A DNA stretch of 40,349 bases from Bifidobacterium breve (GTDB lineage: Bacteria; Myxococcota_A; UBA796; SXON01): NCBI GenBank assembly GCA_943328795.2, contig CALQBK020000022.1:1-40349 (forward strand), in the 5' to 3' direction. Below the pieces are notes generated by a model. It was not told where the DNA came from. It saw only the letters and a list, made by a program, of their open reading frames with translations, and ran no database searches. The stretch's first letter is position 1. Every line of letters begins with the position of its first letter. The translations under genes were made by a program, and so were the position numbers. Positions 24,560-32,893 of this stretch are shown one piece after another.

Positions 24560-25549
24560 TCACGGCACCAGCTGGTGGCTCACGAGGAACTGGGTGACGC
24601 CCTGCGCGATCTTCGCGTTGCCGGCTGCGTTTGCGTGCCCGCGGTCCTGCGGGAAGTACAGCGTCTCGCGCGCCGTGTACTCCTCGAATTCGGGCTGCGG
24701 GTCGTAGACCGGCACGTCGAGGCTCGTGGCCGCGGCATGGAGGATGCGCCGGTGCGAGCCGGTGTAGCCCTCGCGCTCGAGCGGGTAGCCGAACAGCATG
24801 AACTTCGCGCCGACGGCGTCCGCGTTCGCCTTGAAGGCCCGGATGTTGTCCACGTACTCCTCGCGCGAGACGCGGTAGACGCCGCCGTCGCCGGGCTGGT
24901 CCTTCGCCTCGGTCTTGTAGGCCGCGACCAGGTCCTTGAGCACCGTGTAGAGGTGCAGCTGGTAGAGCAGGTGCTCCTTCAAGAAGTCCTGGTTCGCCTG
25001 CAGCAGCGCTTGCGAGCTGTCGGAGTACCCGACCGAGCGGCTGTCTTGGACGATGTAGCCAAAAATCACCAGGTCCGGCTTGTAGGCCGCGAGCGTCTTG
25101 TTCCAGAGCCACAGCCCCTGGAAGCTCGAATAGCCCGGCTGGCCCCCGTTGATGACCTCGACCTTGTGCCCGTCTGCCGCCAGCATCTGCTCGAGCTGGT
25201 ACGGATAGGACTCCTCGTCGTTGACGCCCCAGCCAAAGGTGGTCGAGCAACCGAGCGTCATCACCCGGAACGCCCCCACGGGCTTCTCCTGCGGGTGGAG
25301 CGGTGCGCGCAGCCCGTTCGCGTCCGTCGAGACCCGGAACGTGCCGCCGGTCTCCTTGTGGCTCAGCCCCTCCAGGTGCTGGTTCGCAGGCTGCACCCAG
25401 TAGATCTGGGAGTGGGTGAACTCTTTCGAGGTGTCCTTCTTCGGGAGCCCAGCCATCCGCAGCGCCACCTCGCTACCGCCGGCAAACAGCAAGAGCGTGA
25501 AGCCGACGAAGGCGAGCCTCCGGACGACGGAGCGGCCGCCCTGGGCCAT
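24560..25549 (-). CDS. SGNH/GDSL-like hydrolase, membrane-anchored or secreted
   Basis: 329 residues. A basic N-terminus and hydrophobic helix (residues 10-32) form a signal anchor. Block I of the SGNH fold is GCSTTFGWGV with Cys101 where GDS enzymes have Asp; the nucleophile Ser102 is kept. A Gly-rich loop is seen in NGGQPGYSSFQG, an Asn/Asp-type block III in FGYIVQDSR, and DRGHANAAGN near the C-terminus supplies the catalytic Asp/His. Homologues act on acetyl or acyl esters of polysaccharides or lipids in the envelope. The ATG directly follows the TAG of the lectin-like gene (TAGATG), so the pair is translationally coupled. The Asp-to-Cys change could be neutral, since Ser, His and the oxyanion groups remain. 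Confidence 0.7.
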   Translation of the reverse strand: MAQGGRSVVRRLAFVGFTLLLFAGGSEVALRMAGLPKKDTSKEFTHSQIYWVQPANQHLEGLSHKETGGTFRVSTDANGLRAPLHPQEKPVGAFRVMTLGCSTTFGWGVNDEESYPYQLEQMLAADGHKVEVINGGQPGYSSFQGLWLWNKTLAAYKPDLVIFGYIVQDSRSVGYSDSSQALLQANQDFLKEHLLYQLHLYTVLKDLVAAYKTEAKDQPGDGGVYRVSREEYVDNIRAFKANADAVGAKFMLFGYPLEREGYTGSHRRILHAAATSLDVPVYDPQPEFEEYTARETLYFPQDRGHANAAGNAKIAQGVTQFLVSHQLVP

Positions 25550-26386
25550 CTACTGCAAGCCGCCGGCGGGCTCGATGGTCACGGCCGCGTGGTCGTCGAT
25601 GCGGCCGTTCGAGTACCACTTGTTGTCGTACCAGGTGGTGTCGTTGATGGTGTACATCAGCACGCCCGGCTCGGGGGCCTGGAACGTGAGCTCCGCCCCG
25701 ATCGGGAACAGGAGCTCCACGCCGGACTCGCCGGTGAACTTGCCGACCAGCTTGCCGACCGTGCAGCCCTCGATGTTGCACGGCCAGTCGTTACCGATGG
25801 CCGCCTCCTTCGAGCCCTCGATGGTCATCCACTCGCCCTTGTCGCTCACCCGGTACCGGTCGCTGGTGGTGCCGAAGACGTGGGCGACGTCGCCCTTGCA
25901 CATGGAGACCGGCCGCTGCCAGCCGGTGCCGATGTCCAGGTAGTCGAACGTGGTGTACGCGAGGGGCTTGTTGCACTCCCCTACGTTCAGGGCGCCGTTC
26001 AGGCTGCCCATCCAGCTCGCCCAGGCGCCGGTGTCGCCCGACACCATCGCGGCCTTGCAGAGCTCGAGGTTCTTGGTCGCCACCGCCTCGATCTTCACGG
26101 GGAGGCCGAGGAGCGTGGTCTCCACGTCGTCCACGACGTTGGAGTCGAAGTTCACCCCGTCGTCCCGCCCGCCGGTCCACTGGGTCTTCATCGCCGCGAG
26201 GGCGTCGGCGCGGCCGGCGCGACGGTCCCCTTCGCCCAGGGCCGCCCAGTCCTTCGGGTAGTAGCAATCGCCCTTCCAACCTTCCTCGTGGTGCCAGCCG
26301 ACGATCGCGGCCGGGGGCGCCTTCGGCGCCTTCTTGGCGTGGGCGAGACCCGAGGTGAGAGTGGCGACGACGAGGGCGCTGAGCAT
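25550..26386 (-). CDS. Secreted protein with PA-IL (LecA)-like C-terminal domain
   Basis: 278 residues from the ATG at 26386; GGAG lies 8 bases upstream, which decides against the in-frame TTG at 26398. MLSALVVATLTSGLAHAKK is a Sec signal with AHA cleavage. Cys residues at several points (DCYYPKDW, LCKAAM, GECNKPL, SMCKGDV, WPCNIEGC) suggest disulfides. The last 80 residues (GKLVGKFTGESGVELLFP, PGVLMYTINDTTWYDN, then VTIEP) share the layout of LecA/PA-IL-type galactose-binding modules: GALV-G-I, G-G-F-aP-G-L-L-ND and DN. The residues binding calcium cannot be assigned safely. The gene leads a two-gene unit with the SGNH hydrolase, which suggests binding and trimming of a surface sugar or lipid. 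Confidence 0.6.
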   Translation of the reverse strand: MLSALVVATLTSGLAHAKKAPKAPPAAIVGWHHEEGWKGDCYYPKDWAALGEGDRRAGRADALAAMKTQWTGGRDDGVNFDSNVVDDVETTLLGLPVKIEAVATKNLELCKAAMVSGDTGAWASWMGSLNGALNVGECNKPLAYTTFDYLDIGTGWQRPVSMCKGDVAHVFGTTSDRYRVSDKGEWMTIEGSKEAAIGNDWPCNIEGCTVGKLVGKFTGESGVELLFPIGAELTFQAPEPGVLMYTINDTTWYDNKWYSNGRIDDHAAVTIEPAGGLQ

Positions 26387-26408
26387 GTTGGACTCCAAAA
26401 TCCGTGCG

Positions 26409-26414
26409 ATAGTA
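26409..26414 (-). promoter_or_regulatory. Possible -10 element upstream of the lectin-like gene
   Basis: The 53-base gap is the most AT-rich stretch near these genes. On the minus strand TACTAT (in GGTTACTATCGC) lies about 23 bases before the ATG at 26386 and fits a -10 hexamer in four of six positions. No good -35 is visible. Confidence 0.3.
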
Positions 26415-26439
26415 ACCGCGGGGGTCGGGTTTTATTCGG

Positions 26440-27450
26440 TCAGCGGCCCTGCGTGCCGCAATCGACCATGGTGACGTCGTACGCGATCGTCGTCGACGTG
26501 CCGCTCACCGCGACGTGGTAGGTCTTCCCGGCCGCGCTCCGCCAGCCTTCAGGCGTGAACGTGATCGCGTAGTTACTCCCGTAGTAGGCCTCGAGTTGCG
26601 TGATGGTCACTGGCTTGTCGACGCCACCTTCCGTCACGGTCACCGACGCGCGTGCGAGGTCGATGGTGTCGGACTGCAGGCTCCAGCCGACCGCGTCCAC
26701 GCTCTCGTTCCCGCTGCCGATCGCGTCGATCGGGAACGACCCCGGCGCGGGCCACGCGGTCCACGGGGTGCTGTCGGTGCCGGACCCGTAGAGCACCCAC
26801 ATGCACGAGAACGCGTCGGTCGACCCGACCCCGATCGGGCCGAGCCCGTTGGACAGGATCCAGCGGCGGTGCCCGAGCGTGGTCTCGTTCCCGAAGTCCT
26901 CCATGTACAAGTCGACGGCGTAGACCGCGGGGGCCGTCGCGATGTTGGACTGCCCGGCGGCCGAGGCGCCGTCGGCGTCGTAGCACTCCCAGGTCGAGTC
27001 CGGGTAGTGCGAGAGCGACCCGTGGGCGTCCTCCATCAGCGCGCACTGCTGGGAGGCCGCGTTCCTGTCGTCGTCCATGTCGACGGCGGGGAGGTCCGCG
27101 AGCCAGCGGTACAGGTTCACCTGGGTGAGCGTGTGCGCCCGCCACGACGCGGTCATGTCGCCGGCGTCGCAGGTGCGCGTGTCGCCGCTCCAGCTCCCCT
27201 CGGTCGCGCTCGCCCTGTCCGCGGTCCACCGCGCACACATCGTGGCGTCGGCGTCCGCGTCCGTGTCGGTGTCCGTGTCGGTGTCGGTGTCGGTGTCGGT
27301 GTCGCTATCGGTGTCCGCGTCGGCGTCCGCGTCCGAGTCGGCGGTGTCGTCCTTCGGCGGGCGCGGCTGGCGGTCCGCACCCGAGTCGTCGGGGCCAGAG
27401 CAGGCGACCAGGGGGGCGAGCGGGAGGCTGGCGAGGAGGAAGCGGCGCAT
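26440..27450 (-). CDS. CAP (SCP/PR-1)-domain lipoprotein with Asp-Thr/Asp-Ala linker
   Basis: 336 residues. MRRFLLASLPLAPLVACSG is a lipoprotein signal with lipobox VAC. Residues about 36-68 are an acidic tract of DA, DS and DT dipeptides, a spacer typical of surface-exposed lipoproteins of Deltaproteobacteria/Myxococcota. The CAP domain follows: TLTQVNLYRWLADLPAVDMD, the loop HGSLSHYPDSTWECY and the diagnostic GHRRWILSNGLGPIGVGS. A C-terminal 80 residues (VSVTEGGVDKPVTITQ, TFTPEGWRSAAG) look like a separate beta domain. It should sit on the outer membrane. CAP proteins bind lipids or sugars or cut proteins, and no function can be chosen here. Confidence 0.75.
   Translation of the reverse strand: MRRFLLASLPLAPLVACSGPDDSGADRQPRPPKDDTADSDADADADTDSDTDTDTDTDTDTDTDADADATMCARWTADRASATEGSWSGDTRTCDAGDMTASWRAHTLTQVNLYRWLADLPAVDMDDDRNAASQQCALMEDAHGSLSHYPDSTWECYDADGASAAGQSNIATAPAVYAVDLYMEDFGNETTLGHRRWILSNGLGPIGVGSTDAFSCMWVLYGSGTDSTPWTAWPAPGSFPIDAIGSGNESVDAVGWSLQSDTIDLARASVTVTEGGVDKPVTITQLEAYYGSNYAITFTPEGWRSAAGKTYHVAVSGTSTTIAYDVTMVDCGTQGR
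27245..27340 (-). repeat. Hexanucleotide tandem repeat encoding the DT/DA/DS spacer
   Basis: Sixteen 6-base units (mainly GTGTCG, with GCGTCC and similar variants) lie in frame in the lipoprotein gene; on the plus strand a run of five identical GTGTCG units sits between 27275 and 27304. Since the unit is a multiple of three, slippage would change the spacer length without a frameshift. Confidence 0.85.
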
Positions 27451-27468
27451 GGGTGGGCGCTATCACGC

Positions 27469-28146
27469 CTAGTCGGTGAGCCCGAGCCGCTCGGCGATCG
27501 CCGCCGCTTCCAAGTCGAAGAGCGCGCCTTGGTCGCCCAGGCCCCCGGGCAAGCGGCCGAGGAGCTCCTCCCAGACGAGGCCGTGCAGGGAGAGCCACGT
27601 GGAGTAGGCGGTGGCGACCATCGGGATGGGCAAGGCGCGCGCGAGGGTGCCGAGCCGGCGGATCGCGTCGGGGTCCGAGTACGCCCGCGGGAGCCGCAGC
27701 CGGCCGGTGGCCTCGGCACGGGTCAGGAGGTCGACGAAGATGTGCAGGCTCTTCAGCGCGGCCGCGGCGACGACCTCGATCGGCGCGCGGTGACCGGGGA
27801 AGATCGCGCCGTGGATGAGGATGTACTCCTGCGGCCGGTCGATCGCCCAGCGGCGGTAAGCGCGCGCCAGCGTGATGAAGCGCAGGTCGAGCGCGCCCGG
27901 GGCGTCCTTGCCGGCGTGCTCGAGCGCGAGCCCCAGCTCTTCGTACGCGTCCGCCACGAGGCTGGTGACGAGCGCGTCGCGCCCGTCGAAGTAGCGGTAG
28001 AGCGCCGGGGTCGTCACGCCGATCGCCCGGGCGATCGCGCCGAGCGACAGCGCCGCGGCGCCGTGGTCGCGGATGTGGTCGCGCGCGGCGGACTTGATGG
28101 CGACGACCATCTCGGCGTGGCGGGTGTCGACTCGGGGAACTGGCAT
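27469..28146 (-). CDS. TetR/AcrR-family transcriptional regulator
   Basis: 225 residues from the ATG at 28146. The helix-turn-helix is at about residues 30-55 (AALSLGAIARAIGVTTPALY, then RYFDGRDALV), the classic TetR layout. A helical ligand-binding C-terminal domain of the TetR_C type (PQEYILIHGAIFPGHRAP) follows. The gene lies 35 bases downstream of the MobA-like gene on the same strand and just upstream of the CAP lipoprotein gene. The regulated genes are not evident; the adjacent MobA-like gene or the lipoprotein are natural candidates. No binding site is obvious. Confidence 0.85.
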   Translation of the reverse strand: MPVPRVDTRHAEMVVAIKSAARDHIRDHGAAALSLGAIARAIGVTTPALYRYFDGRDALVTSLVADAYEELGLALEHAGKDAPGALDLRFITLARAYRRWAIDRPQEYILIHGAIFPGHRAPIEVVAAAALKSLHIFVDLLTRAEATGRLRLPRAYSDPDAIRRLGTLARALPIPMVATAYSTWLSLHGLVWEELLGRLPGGLGDQGALFDLEAAAIAERLGLTD

Positions 28147-28154
28147 TCGGAGGC

Positions 28155-28160
28155 GTATCC
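28155..28160 (-). promoter_or_regulatory. GGATAC box upstream of the TetR gene
   Basis: On the minus strand GCTGGATACGCCTCCGAATG places GGATAC 8 bases before the ATG at 28146, in the 35-base gap to the MobA-like gene. It resembles the boxes at 1035, 23170 and 33998. No -35 is evident. Confidence 0.25.
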
Positions 28161-28181
28161 AGCGCGGCGCCTGGGCGTAAG

Positions 28182-28748
28182 TCAACAGGGCGGGCGGAAA
28201 CGGGCATCTTGCCACGCGCGCCAGTCGCCTGGGGTGTTCAGGTTGAGCAAGCAGTCGCGGTCGTCGATCTCGACGAGCGGTGCACTGGCGAGGCGCACGT
28301 CCAGCCGCTCCCCGGGCAGCAGCGGTGACGCGAGGCGCGCCGGGTGCCCCGGGACGCCCTCGAACGCGACCGTCGCGTCGCCCCCCACGGCGAGCAGCGC
28401 CGCGATCGTCGACGCGCGCGCCGGCGGGACGTCCACCGGCGTGACGATCGCGGGCCCAGCGCTGTGTGCGAGCCGGAGCGAGTCCGCCAGCGTGGTGCTC
28501 GCCCACGCGGTGTTCACGACGAACCGCACCCGCCCCCCGGTCCCCACCCCCCCGCCGAGGGCGGCGCGGTACGCCGCTTCGTGGCTCCCGAGCACGATCG
28601 TCACGCACAGCCCAGCGTCGAGGAAGCCGCGCGCGTGGCACCCGGCCAGCGGCACCCCGTCCACCAAGAGCAGCCCCTTCGGCTCGCCCATCCGCGTGCT
28701 GCCGCCGGCGGCGAGGACGATGGCCTGGCAGGAGAGGTCGGGAGGCAT
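28182..28748 (-). CDS. MobA-like NTP transferase (nucleotidyltransferase family)
   Basis: 188 residues from the ATG at 28748. The N-terminal signature LAAGGSTRMGEPKGLLLVDG is the nucleotide-binding loop (LAAG-S-RMG-PK-LL) of MobA/MocA/GlmU-type nucleotidyltransferases. A second block, IVTPVDVPPARASTIAALL, carries the Asp pair for metal binding. A short variant (188 residues) fits the MobA/MocA group that modifies the molybdenum cofactor, although no other cofactor gene is close. The gene is divergent from the Crp/Fnr gene across a 70-base gap. Confidence 0.75.
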   Translation of the reverse strand: MPPDLSCQAIVLAAGGSTRMGEPKGLLLVDGVPLAGCHARGFLDAGLCVTIVLGSHEAAYRAALGGGVGTGGRVRFVVNTAWASTTLADSLRLAHSAGPAIVTPVDVPPARASTIAALLAVGGDATVAFEGVPGHPARLASPLLPGERLDVRLASAPLVEIDDRDCLLNLNTPGDWRAWQDARFRPPC

Positions 28749-28818
28749 GTGTCCAGAAAGGGGCTTAGGATCGCGAGGACCCGCGTATCCCGCCCCCGCC
28801 CGTCCCCGAGACCCGCCG

Positions 28819-29508
28819 ATGATCAAAACGAAAGGCTGGTACATCCGCCAGAATCCGATTCTCTCGTCGCTGCCGGAGCGCGAGATGGAGCTGCTCGACC
28901 AAGTGTCGGACGCCCACGAGCTCCGGCGCCGGGCGCCGGTCTGGGCCCCCGGCGCGCACGCTGGCCACATCTACTTGGTCCGCACCGGGATCGTGAAGAT
29001 CTACAAGGTGAACGACGAGGGGCGGGAGCTCACGCTCCACTTCCTCACGAAAGATCACCTGTTCGGCGAGCTGTCCATCGTGTCCGCCGCGCCGCACGAC
29101 ACCGCCGCGGAGGCCTACGAGGACACCTCGTTGCTCTCGATCCCAAAGGACGAGTTCATGCGCATCATGATGCGCAACGCCGGGCTCGCCGTGGAGATGA
29201 TGCGCCTCGTCGGGGACCGTCGCCGCCAGCTCGAGAACCGGGTGGAGAGCCTGTTGTTCCGCAGCGCGCACGCGCGGCTCGCGGCGCTGTTCCTGGAGCT
29301 CTCCGGCCCGTTCGGCGTACGCGACAGCCGCGGTGTGATCATCAACTTGAAGCTCACGCACAAGGAGATCGCGAGCCTCATCGGCGCGACGCGGGAGACC
29401 GTGAGCTTCGCGATCCTCGACATGCGCCGGGATGGCCTCATCCTCACCGAGGGCAAGCGCGTGATCGTCATCGACGAGGTGGGCTTGAAGCGGTTGAAGG
29501 AAGCGTAG
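28819..29508 (+). CDS. Crp/Fnr-family transcriptional regulator
   Basis: 229 residues. A cNMP-binding-like domain occupies residues 15-130 (HIYLVRTGIVKIYKVNDEGR, LFGELSIVSAAPHDTAAEAY) and a winged HTH occupies about 175-210 (THKEIASLIGATRETVSFA). In E. coli Crp the FGEL/phosphate cassette contains an Arg that binds the cyclic phosphate; here that stretch reads APHDTAAEA, without the Arg, so cAMP binding in the usual way is doubtful. No Cys residues like those of Fnr are present either. The stop is directly followed by the ATG of the large unknown protein (TAGATG), so the two are co-translated and probably work together. Confidence 0.85.
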   Translation: MIKTKGWYIRQNPILSSLPEREMELLDQVSDAHELRRRAPVWAPGAHAGHIYLVRTGIVKIYKVNDEGRELTLHFLTKDHLFGELSIVSAAPHDTAAEAYEDTSLLSIPKDEFMRIMMRNAGLAVEMMRLVGDRRRQLENRVESLLFRSAHARLAALFLELSGPFGVRDSRGVIINLKLTHKEIASLIGATRETVSFAILDMRRDGLILTEGKRVIVIDEVGLKRLKEA

Positions 29509-32169
29509 ATGGACCTCGACATACTCGGTCGACTGGTCTGGGAGAGGCGCCGGCCCGCCCGGGGGATGGACCCCGGCCACGCGGCGGTGATGCAGTTGCC
29601 GGAGGTCTGCGACGGCTTGCCGGCGATCACGGCGGTCGAGTCCGGCGGGGCCGTGTACTCGGCGTGCGGGCCGTCGATCGAGGGGCCGCTGCGTCGCGCG
29701 TTCGAGCGAGCGCTGCGGGAGGCGGAGGCGCCCGCGGGGGCGGGGTCGGCTGACGGGGACGAGCTCTCGACGGTGTTGACAGAGCTGATCGCGGAGGGAC
29801 TGGCCGTGTCCCCGGGGGCGGGGATCGTGCCGCTGCTCGAGGTGGTGCGGCAATTGACCGCGCTGCTGTCGGCGCCGCCGCCGGAGCTGGCGGTTCGCGT
29901 GGCCGCGGTGCGGGCGATGCCCCCGGGCGACCAGGGCGCGTTCCTGGCGCGCCTCGCGGCCCGGATGCAGGTGCGGATCTCCGCGGCGCTCGCGCGGCTG
30001 GGCACGACGGGCGTGCGGATCCCAGCCCTCGCGCAGGCGGTCACGGGCTCGCGCTTCGCGATGCTGTTCGAGCGTGGGGCGCTCGACATCGAGGCCAGCC
30101 TGCCGCTGCTGGCGGCCGTCCACGAGCAAGGCATCCCGCCGGAGACCGTGGCCGCGGGTGCTGTCGCGCTGCGGACCGCGATCGCCGGGGTCGTCGAGCG
30201 TCGAAACGCCGGGCGCGGGAGCCCGGACGACCTCGGGTTCGTGTTGCGCCACATCCCGCCGGACCTCGCCGAGCGCGGGGTCGGGGAGGTCGCGCGGACC
30301 CTGTTGCTCGACCCCGACGCCCTCGCGTGGGTGCTCCCGCAGCTCGGCCGCTTCACCGACGCAAAGGCCCTCGTCCGAGCGGGGGTGACCCAACCCCTCG
30401 CGCGCGATCTCGTGAAGCCGGAGCACGGGTTGGCGCTCGCGTCGGCGCTCGGCGAGGTGCTGCGGGAGCTCCGCCGGTGGGACGTGATCTCCGCGCTGGC
30501 CGCGGCGATCGCGCCGGTAGGGGACGCGGACGGGCGGGCCGATCGGGCGTTGGTCGTGCCCCACGCGCCGGTCCACGCGGTCGTCGTGGCGGTCGGGCTG
30601 GGCCGGCTCCGGCAGCGCGGCGCAGCGGAAGGCGGGCGGCACGTCGAGCGGATCTGGTTGGAGGCGCTTCACTCCGCCCCGGGGGCCATCCACGCTGACC
30701 TGGGCCACTGCGCGCTCGTGGTGTTCCTGGACGCCCTGTCGGCGTTTCGGTTCGCGCTCCGGTTGGGCTCCCGCTTTGGCTCGTCTCCGCCCGCGGTGGG
30801 CGTCGGCGTCGGCGAGATCACGGGAGGGACGGACGGCGAGGTCGTGCGGCTGGGCGGGCCCGCGGTCGAGGCCGCGCTGCAGTGGCTCTCCCTGGGCCCG
30901 TTGCCGCCCCGCTCCGGGTGGGACGGCATCCAGGCGCTCGGGCTCGCCGGCGGCCGGCTCTGCGGGAGCGGTGTTGGGGTGGACGCCGCTGCCGCCGACG
31001 CGATCGAGGGAGCCCGGCACGTCGCCGGCCTCGTCGGCCCCCGCGACGCCGCACCCGGCGGGGACGCGCGGATGCCGAGGAGCTTGGACACGTTCCGCGT
31101 GTTCGAATTCGACGACGAGGTCGTCGCGATGGTGCGCGTGAGCGGGGTCAGCGGCGGCTTCGAGGCCGTGCGCTTCTCGTTGCCCGACTGGGTCGCGTTG
31201 CTCGACCGGGACTCGGCCGCGGCGCTGCCCTCCCAGGCGCCGATCACGGCCGTGCAACGGCAGCCGGCGTTCCGGGCGCCCGCGTCCGAGCGCATCGAGA
31301 TGCCCGACCCGCAGCCCCCGGGGCTTTCGATCGCGACGCAGCTCGGGTCGCCGATCACGGTCATCGAGCCCGCGCCCCCGCCGGTGGCGTTCGACCCGTT
31401 CGCCTCTCCCGCGCTCGCCCCGGCGCCCAGCGGCGCGCTCCCCGCGTTCGACGACCCCTTTGCCGCGAACGCCGGCGCCAGCCGCCCGCTGGTCTTCGAC
31501 GTCGGTGACGACGACTTCGCCCCCCGGCTGGGGCACCCTGTCCCGGAGCCGCTCCCGGCGCCCGTTGCGAAGCACCCCGGCGACGAGGCTGACCTCGAGG
31601 CCGACTTGGCAGCGAGCTCCGACGAAGGAGCGGGCGACTTCACCAGTTTCTTCCTCCCTGGCGTCGGCAACTCGGGGCCAGTCGTCACGCCTGGGCCCGA
31701 GATCGACGTCGAGGACGACCCGAGCGTCCTGACCGCGGACGTGGCGTTCACGCCCCCGTCGCCCGTCCAGCCTGCGAGGCCCAACTCGATCCCGCCGGGG
31801 GCGACGCGCCCGAAGGGCATCAAGGCCGGCGGGGGAGGTGCAGAGGGCGAAGGCGAGCTCCAGCCCCGCGTGCGCCGCGCACCGCGGGTCGAGTCCGAGA
31901 TGGACTTCAACTTCTTGCTCAAGGGCTACTGCGCGTTCGTCGAGGGCAACCAGCTCGTGTTCGGCCGCCCGTACGGCGCGCGGGTCGTCGACCGCCACGC
32001 CTATGCCCACCACGGGGACCCGGACGAGGCGTACCGGGCGTTCCTGCAGGACAAGATCGCGGAGGGGTTCGCCCCGCGCACCGAGCTCGTCGGAGACCTG
32101 CCGCGGGGGGTGACGCTCGCGCCGATCGAGCTGGACCGGCTCGCGCGGGTCGGGCGCCTGCTGTCGTAG
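29509..32169 (+). CDS. Large cytoplasmic protein with degenerate nucleotide-cyclase-like segment
   Basis: 886 residues, no signal peptide or membrane helix. The N-terminal 340 are Ala/Leu-rich helices. Residues about 345-460 (HAVVVAVGLG, HADLGHCALVVFLDALSAFR, AVGVGVGEITGGTDGEVVRL, GPAVEAALQWL) follow the order of a class III nucleotide cyclase (GD-AL...F-D...A-R-A...GIG-GEV...GG-AVN-AARL), but the first metal Asp and other catalytic residues are not clear. Residues about 590-790 are a Pro/Ala/Asp-rich disordered linker, and the last 90 (MDFNFLLKGYCAFVEGNQLV) are a separate small domain. It is translated immediately after the Crp/Fnr gene. I do not recognise the full family; an inactive cyclase-like sensor is a hypothesis. 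Confidence 0.6.
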   Translation: MDLDILGRLVWERRRPARGMDPGHAAVMQLPEVCDGLPAITAVESGGAVYSACGPSIEGPLRRAFERALREAEAPAGAGSADGDELSTVLTELIAEGLAVSPGAGIVPLLEVVRQLTALLSAPPPELAVRVAAVRAMPPGDQGAFLARLAARMQVRISAALARLGTTGVRIPALAQAVTGSRFAMLFERGALDIEASLPLLAAVHEQGIPPETVAAGAVALRTAIAGVVERRNAGRGSPDDLGFVLRHIPPDLAERGVGEVARTLLLDPDALAWVLPQLGRFTDAKALVRAGVTQPLARDLVKPEHGLALASALGEVLRELRRWDVISALAAAIAPVGDADGRADRALVVPHAPVHAVVVAVGLGRLRQRGAAEGGRHVERIWLEALHSAPGAIHADLGHCALVVFLDALSAFRFALRLGSRFGSSPPAVGVGVGEITGGTDGEVVRLGGPAVEAALQWLSLGPLPPRSGWDGIQALGLAGGRLCGSGVGVDAAAADAIEGARHVAGLVGPRDAAPGGDARMPRSLDTFRVFEFDDEVVAMVRVSGVSGGFEAVRFSLPDWVALLDRDSAAALPSQAPITAVQRQPAFRAPASERIEMPDPQPPGLSIATQLGSPITVIEPAPPPVAFDPFASPALAPAPSGALPAFDDPFAANAGASRPLVFDVGDDDFAPRLGHPVPEPLPAPVAKHPGDEADLEADLAASSDEGAGDFTSFFLPGVGNSGPVVTPGPEIDVEDDPSVLTADVAFTPPSPVQPARPNSIPPGATRPKGIKAGGGGAEGEGELQPRVRRAPRVESEMDFNFLLKGYCAFVEGNQLVFGRPYGARVVDRHAYAHHGDPDEAYRAFLQDKIAEGFAPRTELVGDLPRGVTLAPIELDRLARVGRLLS

Positions 32170-32225
32170 CGAGCGTCGGCATCGGCGGCCCGGCTTGGAC
32201 GCCGCTTCCCGCAGTTGTCGGAGTT

Positions 32226-32244
32226 CGCCAGGGCCGGCCTGGCG
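32226..32244 (+). terminator. Short GC hairpin downstream of the large unknown gene
   Basis: CGCCAGG at 32226-32232 pairs with CCTGGCG at 32238-32244 around a 5-base loop, in the 163-base gap before DUF507. No T tract follows, so it is only a possible terminator or processing hairpin. The rest of the gap shows nothing else clear apart from GGGGTAGACCGTC before the next gene. Confidence 0.25.
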
Positions 32245-32332
32245 GGTGGCGGTGCAGGGGGAGGCGGGGTAGACCGTCTCCCTCTTCCTTTCCCCTGCAG
32301 TGAGCGGCGGCGTTCTCGCCCAAGGTCTTCCG

Positions 32333-32851
32333 ATGAAACTCTACCGTGCACGTGTCTCCGCAATCGCCCACGGAGTGCTCGAGCGCCTCGTCAACGAGGG
32401 TGACATCGAGGTGGACGCCGAGAGCCGCGTCGAGGCCGAGCAGGACCTCGTGGCGATCATGGACAGCTACCTCAAGCGCGACCAGGACCTGCGCGAGAGC
32501 GTGCGGGCGGAGATGGAGCGGAAGAACGTCCCGTACGACCAGTACAACAAGACGCGCGGGGACGTTGCCTCCACCTGGGGTCACCCCACGGGCAACGAGG
32601 TCGAGAAGTACCTGTCCCGCCAGTTCATCGAGAACTTCATGCTGTCGCCGCACGTCGTCGAAGTGTTCGGCGAGGACCGCGAGATGTTCCGCAAGATCAT
32701 CGACACCATCAAGCGGTTCGACGTGGACGAGAACGCGCTGCGGGCCGAGGCCGAAGATCGGATCAAGAACGTGGCGGAGGGCTCCGTGGAGCGGCAGGAC
32801 GCGCTCAACCGCGCGCTGCGCGAGGTCCGGAAGAAGCACGGCCTGCTCTGA
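32333..32851 (+). CDS. DUF507 family protein
   Basis: 172 residues from the ATG at 32333 (MKLYRARVSAIAHGVLERLV); an upstream in-frame GTG at 32300 would add 11 residues and is less like the family. The N-terminus followed by NEGDIEVDAESRVEAEQDL is typical of DUF507, a cytoplasmic helical family found mainly in Deltaproteobacteria and relatives, with charged central and C-terminal regions. The function of the family is unknown. It is followed 42 bases later by the FAD oxidoreductase on the same strand. Confidence 0.8.
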   Translation: MKLYRARVSAIAHGVLERLVNEGDIEVDAESRVEAEQDLVAIMDSYLKRDQDLRESVRAEMERKNVPYDQYNKTRGDVASTWGHPTGNEVEKYLSRQFIENFMLSPHVVEVFGEDREMFRKIIDTIKRFDVDENALRAEAEDRIKNVAEGSVERQDALNRALREVRKKHGLL

Positions 32852-32893
32852 GATCAGCCGGCCCGTGACGCGCTGCACGCCAGGGTCCGCCCG

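Noticed and set aside
27245-27340. CRISPR array
   Set aside because: The units are 6 bases without spacers and are in frame in a coding region.
28819-29508. Fnr-type oxygen sensor
   Set aside because: No Cys residues are present in the protein, so an iron-sulfur cluster cannot be bound in the usual way.
32226-32244. Riboswitch or attenuator in the 163-base gap before DUF507
   Set aside because: Only one short hairpin without T tract or conserved core is visible.
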